From Sphaeroforma arctica JP610 (lineage: Eukaryota; Opisthokonta; Ichthyosporea; Ichthyophonida), in contig NW_014040449.1 of assembly GCF_001186125.1 (NCBI RefSeq), positions 12,465-36,635 of the forward strand: 24,171 nt of DNA, given 5' to 3'. How positions within the stretch are numbered: the first letter of the stretch is position 1; every line of letters starts with the position of its first letter. Below the pieces are notes generated by a model. The model was given only the letters and a program-made list of their open reading frames with translations, was not told where the DNA came from and ran no database searches. Below, one piece after another: positions 18,009 to 24,171 of this stretch. The translations under genes were made by a program, and so were the position numbers.

Positions 18009-19780
18009 AAACGAGCAAATGCGCCAGCAGTCTTTACTGGCCGTCGTAAGCGACCGATCTCCACCTTTATGAAGACTTGTGACTCATACAAATTTGCGGC
18101 TACAGATTGATCACTTTACGGAGTTCCTCCATCCCCCAAACCAACTAGCTGTATTAGATATACTTGACTCTAACACGACAGTGGAGGAGATTACCCAGTA
18201 CCTTATTTCTGACTATGGCGTCAACTCACTTTGTGAAACGGGAGAATAGTACAAAATCGTTGGAAAAGGCTAGTATTTTGAACACGTCCTCACCAACGGA
18301 TGCACGGCTCAAGCTACTGCTTATTTCTGACTTTGCGCTCTACGGTATTTTTGCTACCATCTATTGGCTCCATTATGAATTCCTTTCGAATGATGGAATA
18401 CAGTTGACCCCCCAGGATACGGGCAAGGGCAAGTTGGTATCAGCTGCAGAGGGAATTAGAGTGCAGGATTATTTCAGATTAAATCCGATAGCACCACTGG
18501 GACCATCTATCAATCACAGATTATAAACTTTAACTGAACCGAAAAACCTTGTTGCGGATGACCGCCTTCGAGATGACAGTGACCAGGCAAATAGCAAAAA
18601 GAGTGTACGGACTGATGGACATGCCATGCATACCCGCCCCTTCCGATTAATGAACGATACCAGGCCAATTGGCCCGCTGCCTTGAGCAACTACCTTTCTT
18701 AGCTCAACAGTTAAATCTCATGCCTCCGCCACACAGCAGCAGGTTGCTGACTATTGGCATGAGTTCACGGTAGATTGCCAATACCACTCTCGGGATGAGA
18801 TGGTACCGGGGGTGAACGATTCATAACCGGACTTGAATAAGATAGAGCAGTGACTTAAGGCAGCACATTTAGAGGCTCATAAGTAACCGATGCGGGGACC
18901 ATTTATTAAACTCCCTTGACTCGGTTGGCAACCTAGGGGTCAACGTGATGTGTTTCATGTGAACGGATTCAAATGTCACTAAGATGATGACTTCATTTAT
19001 CCCTAAGCCGGGAACGAGCGTAAGTATATCTATCTACACGAATGTCACTGTTGGTACCCAATTGTTTTGCTAGATAATATTCAGGACCAACTCCGCCCAA
19101 CGTGTGGCCAACCCATGGGTCGTCGGCGGCTCTCGACTTCCACTGATAATAATTCCAGCCGAGAACTGGTTGTTCTCGTTGTACCGTGTCAATATGTTTG
19201 TGCGGATATTGCACGAGAGGTGGATAAGCAGATAAGCTTTCACACCAGGCCTTACTACCTGTGTGTACACTAGATATTGCGGTTCGCAAACCACTTGCTA
19301 TTGTATGGAGCAAGGATGTCGTCGAATTGTTCGATGGTCTTGAGGAGTTACACCTCGCACTGTGGTCCTTTGTTTCGGCGGCGTATTCTGGTTTTCAGAA
19401 GGCATCACTGGTCCAAACATTGGACTTTTATGGTCTTATGAAGTTAGCTACGGATGTGAGTAAACTCGTATCAGTTATATCTTGTGAATACCTCAAGAAC
19501 CAATGTGAAAGTAGGGAATGAAACATGCACAGCATGTCTCGGGGTTCTTTTGGTTCGTCTTGTGAACACAGTCGGTCTCGAGAGCGAGACCATGATCGAG
19601 GGAGATTCTACGATCGCTACAGAAGTAGGGGTGCAGATGACTCGAGTCGCTGTATCGATAGATATCGAAGAGAGCGCTCGCATGATATCCTATACCAGGA
19701 GTGGGATAGTATTCGCTATATGCATGCACGCCGGCAGTCCGACGACAACCGGCCGTGGTATAGGTCCTCGAGCTAGGATG
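18009..19780 (+). pseudogene. Gag remains of family A copy 2
   Basis: Capsid-like text in several frames, starting near MKRANAPAVFTGRRKRPIS (18009). It includes DILDSNTTVEEITQYLISDY (about 18155-18215) and LDFYGLMKLATDVSKLVSVI (about 19424-19483). It closes with an RS/RD-rich stretch, DRGRFYDRYRSRGADDSS (about 19591-19644). Fossil. Confidence 0.55.
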
Positions 19781-19784
19781 TACC

Positions 19785-19890
19785 CACCTGCCCGAAGTGT
19801 AAATTAAATCATAAAGACAAACTGTGTCCCGTCTGCCATTCGTGCCAACAGCCAAGTCACTATTCTAACAAGTGTCCATCAGTGAAGACT
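19785..19890 (+). pseudogene. Cysteine-rich nucleic-acid-binding cluster of family A copy 2
   Basis: The short segment TCPKCKLNHKDKLCPVCHSC is followed by SHYSNKCPSVK. It offers two interlocked zinc-binding sets (C-x2-C...C-x2-C-x2-C...H-x4-C), the last being close to a CCHC knuckle. The same beginning (CPKC.L.HK) occurs in copy 1. Confidence 0.7.
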
Positions 19891-19962
19891 GTTGCTGCGG
19901 CGGCTACTATCTCAGCACATACTCCTATATTGGGTGTTGATGTAGCCAGACAAATATGATCC

Positions 19963-20260
19963 GTGGACTGGACGGGATCTGTGATCAAGGCATATTGTGA
20001 GGACGAATCAATCGATGTCTATATGAACTCAGGTTCCTGGCCAGCTATGATCAGTCGTGCTTTTGCTTTGGCGCTCAACTTCCCTATCATTAATGTCCCA
20101 CCAATCTATGTGGAACGTTTTGTAGGGAGGTGGAATGAATCACTTTCGCAACAGGTATTATCCACCCTGTTGTTCCATGATAATTCTGGGAACCCCTACC
20201 TTATTTGAATCATCTACCGTCGATTTTACGTAGCCGACTGGCTGCCCATGAATTGCCAGG
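19963..20260 (+). pseudogene. Protease remains of family A copy 2
   Basis: VYMNSGSWPAMISRAFALAL aligns with the active-site loop of retroelement aspartic proteases ('lvDSGs..s.is...a..l'). DWLPMNCQVLIGFDHL follows at about 20237, like the 'iLG.D.l' ending. Fossil. Confidence 0.6.
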
Positions 20261-20459
20261 TCTTGATCGGATTCGATCACCTACAGGAGAATCTTATAGG
20301 AACAACCTGGGACGAAGCATATACCCTAGCAAAGTTTTGGGATTCTGATGCCCCGCTCGCATGAAATCATAGCAAATATCGATGTGCCTCGTGCTTTGAT
20401 CCTCAACTACCGAAGAAGAAGTCTTAGTATGATTCACGGCATCGGGAGAGGTTCAGGGC

Positions 20460-21060
20460 AATCCTGAACAAATCTCAAGCGAAGCTGGAAGAACTCATGG
20501 GTCTGTACAATGACGCAGCATACGATAAGGACGCAGAGAAGTACATTAATGCTGTGGTAGTCAAACTGAAGCTCAAGCCTGGGGTCAAGCCTACCCGACA
20601 GATATATCGTACGGAGGACCTTGTCCTCCAACAAGTAGAAACGGAAAATGTACTGCATTCTATGTTGCAGGAAAGACAGAGGAGGGAGATGTCTATAGTG
20701 AGTGGGTTAGTTCAGTCCGGATTCTGTGGAGGAACCTCCACAAGGAACCCACGTGTGTCAAAGACTACCGCATGACGAGGAACTATGTTCGCGTGAATGG
20801 ACGCATGTACCGCTTATCTTATGTACTGCCGTTGATGAGCGACATGACTTAGCACTCACAATACAGTCCGCGGGCGACCTAGCGGCTTCATACCATACGT
20901 TATTCCTACACCCTGACTCCAGTAGATATCTCACGTTCACTACAGCGGATGGGAAAATTCACCAACCCCGAGTTTACAAGAAGGGATTGAGAATGACTGC
21001 TACAATATACAGCATTATATGGACACGACGTTCCGTATTATTAAAGCTTTTAAGGCCTAC
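20460..21060 (+). pseudogene. Reverse transcriptase remains of family A copy 2
   Basis: KLKLKPGVKPTRQIYRTEDL is the usual entry to Ty3/gypsy RT ('..KPG.kP..q..yR'). NYVRVNGRMYRLSYVLPLMS and then SYHTLFLHPDSSRYLTFTTA with YKKGLRMTATIY follow ('yhq..l....r..taF.t..g...w..lP.GL..a'). Fossil. Confidence 0.7.
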
Positions 21061-21479
21061 TTAGGAGATGGCAACTTCGCGACTAAGAAGAAAGCCCGCG
21101 AGACATTGTTGTCCGTTTTGAACCGCCACCGGAACGACCTGTTCCGATTCGTGCGCATCTGTTTGGAAAAATATATACAACTCCAGCCGTGAAAGTGCCA
21201 ACTCGATATTCTGTTTGACGTATTAGTCAAGTTCTTTGGCCGAGAAGAGATATTCAACACCTCGCCTATCTTACGTTCGCGCGCATGAGCATTGTTTGAT
21301 AGAACCCCGCCGGAGAATCGTCCTGAACTTGTTTCCTTGATAGCAGTCCTCTCGTGGTGGTCTATATACATTCCCGGGTTTGCAGACCGGGCAGTTGTGT
21401 TCTCTGACTTGATACGGAAAGTGGCCATTTTCAAGTGAGAGACCAAGCGCTTGCTACTAGCTTATGGATACGGCTGTAT

Positions 21480-22640
21480 CAGCGCTTTCCACACCAAAGT
21501 TTAGTACTTACCCCGGACGCTAGTAATCGAGGGGTTGGTACAGCCCTCTTTGTTCTGAGGAACAGTGAGTCATCGCTGAATGTAACGACTATCGTGGTGG
21601 TTTGGGGTTGCCACCTGTAACTTTGCACCCCCAGGTCCCTCGTCTCGCACTTCTCGAGGGTGAAACTATTGAGCAATTCTGTGATGAGAGCAAGATAACA
21701 CTTTGTGACGACGCAGAGCAAGTTCCCACTCTGATATTGCTGCGTTTCCTAAAGTCACACATACGCCCCTTGTTTGTGAGCTAAACATAGTCCTTGCCCT
21801 ACACGCACACGTGCTAATAGTAATGCTGTTCTAGATGCTATTATTAACTGTAATTACCGAGACCCCCATTGTCCAGCACAGTACCATAGCGACGACTATT
21901 CCTCCAATGAGCAAGCAGTGTCCTATGCGTGGTTTTGCTGAGGACCGGATTGACAAACAATTGCATCTCCAGACATCTGATTTTTGTGAACCAATGTTGG
22001 ACGATACGCAAGTTGTGTCATTACCCAGTAGTGATACCTGTCGACCCATGCTGGATCAGGACCAGACGCCAAACCTTGGACGTACGTCAGACCCCTCCCA
22101 TGCAGTGGCTCACAGAGACGCGAATGACGACGACGACGAACAAGTATACCCGATCCGTGACAACTCTGTGTGTAACTCACGATTCCTGCACCAGACCATG
22201 ACCGTATTCGGCCTGATGATCCGGCTCCAGATATGCTCTCCCTCCCTCAGGCGCAGACGGGGCTAGGCATTACCATCGGTCGCACTAAATATATGTTTGC
22301 ATCCCTTTTCATATTAAGCAAACTCAATGATGCACAGCGTAATTATGATGCCACCAGCCTGGAAATGCTTGCAGTCCGGCTCGCCGTTCGAAAGGTCTCA
22401 CCACTTCTGCAGAGCTCGTACCGGGAGCTGTTTGTCTTGTCCGACCATAAGTCGTTCGAGAGTGCCCTTCTGGACCCGGGTCGCTACGCCCACTCACGCT
22501 CAGTTAAACATCAGCGGTGGATGCGTAGCATCGACGACACACACGAGGTCTGTAACGATATTGAATACATCGAAGGGCCCCTCACTGTTTTTGGAGACTA
22601 CCTGTCCCGCTGTCTGGACAAATTTAAGGACCTCCTCTTG
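21480..22640 (+). pseudogene. RNase H remains of family A copy 2
   Basis: SLVLTPDASNRGVGTALFVL (about 21501) is the start of a Ty3-type RNase H. FILSKLNDAQRNYDATSLEM, LFVLSDHKSFESALLDPGRY and IEGPLTVFGDYLSRCL follow at about 22308-22620. The last is the 'i.G..n.vaD.LSR' end. About 600 bp of unrelated-looking sequence lies between the two parts. Fossil. Confidence 0.7.
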
Positions 22641-22800
22641 GTGGCCAATACAACTGTAAAATTCACAGCGGCTGTCGACCTACTGGTGGATATTGTTACG
22701 GTGGCTTTCGCAAGTGTAAATGACTCGCAACAACGGGTTATAGTTACATCGGCGGATACGTCAGACCTTGATAGTTGGCACTGCCCCTAGTGGGGCTTGA

Positions 22801-23252
22801 GAGTTTTCACTGTACATGATAGGGGGTCGACAACAGTTTTTTCTCCCAACATGCCTACTAGAAGCATAGTTAGTTCTCCATTTAAAAAATAATAAAAATC
22901 GCTTAAGCGACCGAGGGTTGTCCACGCGCGTGAGCAACAAATTGTATCAGATTTTGAGTGTCACTTAGAAGCCATTTATAAGTTATGTCTGTCTAGCGCG
23001 TGCAGAAGCTAAGCTTTGAAGTTAAAGGCTGACTCGAGTTGTGGCTAACTTTTACAAAGGTATGCAATTATACACATTCGATCAAATTTGTGTTAAGCTT
23101 TCAAAAATTAGACTTATGTGAATTTGCCCGCAGAACAGACCATCAGTCTAGTTTAATATTCAAGGTCTTCACCTTAGCAAAACCAAAGTAGGAGCTGCTC
23201 ATTTTGGACATTGTAGTCATAATAGACTAAACCCATGTTCTTTTATATCCAA
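22801..23252. other. Spacer between family A copy 2 and the helicase gene
   Basis: AT-rich, no gene seen. A short A-rich tract is at 22883-22900. The convergent 3' end of the helicase gene lies at its right side. Confidence 0.5.
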
Positions 23253-23258
23253 TTTATT
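23253..23258 (-). promoter_or_regulatory. Candidate polyadenylation signal of the helicase gene
   Basis: AATAAA on the minus strand, about 80 nt after the stop codon at 23340-23342, in an A/T-rich setting. Confidence 0.5.
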
Positions 23259-23339
23259 TTAGGAATTGATTTTGTAATCCAGAGCTTCGGAGCCGGACTG
23301 AGCGCACAATTTGGCATATGCAAAAACATATCCTCGTAT

Positions 23340-23423
23340 CTAGATCTGAAACATTTCTTCGTATTGTTCTGGGTTGTCACTGCTTAAGTGTGTTACCGGC
23401 TTGCCGAAATGATTCTCTAGAAT
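23340..23423 (-). other. Last helicase exon
   Basis: 84 nt, 27 codons plus TAG (23340-23342), preceded on the minus strand by TGCCCCTCATTGCAG. It is too short to show up as a sizeable open frame. It was found by extending the helicase C terminus in phase. Confidence 0.75.
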
Positions 23424-23660
23424 CTGCAATGAGGGGCACCCAATTGAATGTACCAGTTATTAGATCACAAATATGAAAAACATATACGAGCGTGCAAACA
23501 ACGTGTGAATAATGTAGTAAGGGCATGCATTTAAGTTTTTCATTGTTAATCGATACCAGTTGTAAAGTTCTTCAACCTGAACATATATACACGTACACAC
23601 ACACAAACACACACACACAATATATATATATATATCGGATATGCGCATATATATATACAT

Positions 23661-23692
<32 letters not shown>

Positions 23693-24044
23693 TCACGCAC
23701 ATATATATTTATATATATAAATATAGATATCTATATATATATTAATAAATAATGTATACAATGACTTATCAGAAAGACAGGCGTTTGTCCCTACGTCCAG
23801 CGTACAATAAAATGAGTGTGGCAGTGCGGCACTAGTCTCCTATTAGCATGTGTACACCACAATAATAATATGAACGATGGACACTTCACAATCAAGATAA
23901 GGTTCATATTATAGCAAACGACAATTGACTATAGACACGTCAAGAAAATGTCAGTTACCTTCATATTTTCCAGCTCATGCCTGGGCTCTCGCGCGCATAT
24001 ATTGATAGCGGTACCCCTTCGACCGAACCTCCCAGTTCTACCTA
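23340..24044 (-). CDS. DBP5: DEAD-box RNA helicase, DBP5/DDX19-like, 3' end (two exons)
   Basis: ATP-dependent RNA helicase, very likely the mRNA-export factor that works at the cytoplasmic face of the nuclear pore. Two exons are seen on the minus strand, 24044-23959 and 23423-23340; the rest lies beyond the right edge. The first holds helicase motif VI (VGRTGRFGRRGTAINI, with the arginines that contact ATP and RNA) and ends HELENMK at a GTAACT donor. The second follows acceptor CCCTCATTGCAG in phase 0 and reads ILENHFGKPVTHLSSDNPEQ then YEEMFQI and stop. The HFGKP...DN/DD-E pattern near the C terminus suits Dbp5/DDX19 ('i..hF..pi......D..e.e') better than eIF4A or DDX6. Intron of 535 nt; assignment from memory of the family. 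Confidence 0.8.
23424..23958 (-). other. Helicase intron with microsatellite
   Basis: 535-nt GT-AG intron containing a (CA)n/(TA)n/(CATA)n block at about 23580-23745. It also has a second possible acceptor (TATATATGTTCAG, ending at 23583), after which the frame reads VEELYNWYRLTMKNLN and runs to a stop near 23460. Confidence 0.7.
23580..23745. repeat. Compound microsatellite in helicase intron
   Basis: (CA)n, (TA)n, (CATA)n and (CA)n blocks in succession. Translations such as THTHTYIYI are not genes. Confidence 0.95.
23959..24044 (-). other. Helicase exon with motif VI
   Basis: 86 nt. The acceptor is most likely TTTGTTTATGCGAG ending at 24045, with TAG at 24043-24042 as an alternative; the former supplies '..TA' to complete Val of HRVGRTGRFG. 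The donor is AAG|GTAACT at 23958-23953. Confidence 0.8.
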
Positions 24045-24105
24045 CTCGCATAAACAAAAGGAAAGTACACAATGTATCAGAGCAATACACGTTCCAGAAA
24101 GGCTG

Positions 24106-24171
24106 ATACCTATATATATATATATATAAGTGTACACACACAGACACACACACGCATACACAATGTATATA
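24106..24171. repeat. Microsatellite at the right edge
   Basis: (TA)n followed by (CA)n-rich sequence, probably within the next helicase intron. Confidence 0.85.

Larger units (their letters stand above)
18000..22800 (+). mobile_element. Fossil Ty3/gypsy-like element, family A copy 2
   Basis: Plus-strand order: gag remains (about 18009-19780), cysteine cluster (about 19785-19890), protease (about 19963-20260), RT (about 20460-21060), RNase H (about 21480-22640). No integrase and no matching terminal repeats were found, so the 3' part is missing and both ends are approximate. It is very degraded with many breaks; this and the divergence of the gag tail from copy 1 suggest it is old. Confidence 0.75.

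Noticed and set aside
19493-19855. 120-codon minus frame
   Set aside because: Antisense to the Arg/Ser-rich gag tail of family A copy 2.

Overview
This is nuclear DNA from a eukaryote. Host coding sequence is split by GT-AG introns of about 0.4-1.0 kb. Intergenic DNA is full of (TA)n/(CA)n microsatellites, and much of the window is decayed retroelement sequence. There is no sign of bacterial gene organisation. The intron structure, DIRS-like and Ty3/gypsy-like elements and protein motifs would suit a unicellular opisthokont such as an ichthyosporean, but that placement is a guess.

Layout. (1) 1-3251, + strand: the last four recognisable exons of a mitochondrial solute carrier (SLC25 family) at 664-771, 1798-2044, 2476-2625 and 3069-3251. 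All three internal exon junctions agree in phase. The first part of carrier repeat 1 is not seen and probably lies left of the window. (2) 3252-5800: intergenic DNA with a 260-bp (TA)n/(GT)n block and a degenerate duplicated segment that resembles a 3' splice site. (3) About 5800-8740, - strand: a broken DIRS-like retroelement with gag-like zinc finger, reverse transcriptase and RNase H parts. (4) About 9081-11142, + strand: the gag part of a Ty3/gypsy-like family ('A'), copy 1. (5) About 11231-16990, - strand: a Ty3/gypsy element ('B') with gag, protease, RT, RNase H, an unusual Dam-methylase-like segment and integrase. An AT-rich insert and a 20-N assembly gap interrupt it. (6) 16990-17990: a strange GTGGAC/GAGTC-rich stretch with a long palindrome, then a poly-A-like retrocopy signature on the - strand. 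(7) About 18000-22800, + strand: a second, very degraded copy of family A with gag, protease, RT and RNase H. (8) 23340-24044, - strand: the last two exons of a DEAD-box RNA helicase that best fits DBP5/DDX19, running off the right edge.

The two host genes face each other across about 20 kb that is mostly retroelement remains. They show no functional link: one is a mitochondrial inner-membrane transporter, the other most likely an mRNA-export helicase.

The most unusual signal is in the carrier gene. Just upstream of the 3' splice sites of two separate exons, the introns carry degenerate copies of the polypyrimidine/acceptor region plus the first codons of the exon ('exon-head shadows'). Several of the differences are synonymous. 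A similar duplication of an acceptor-like sequence occurs at about 5122/5453. I do not know this as a described phenomenon.
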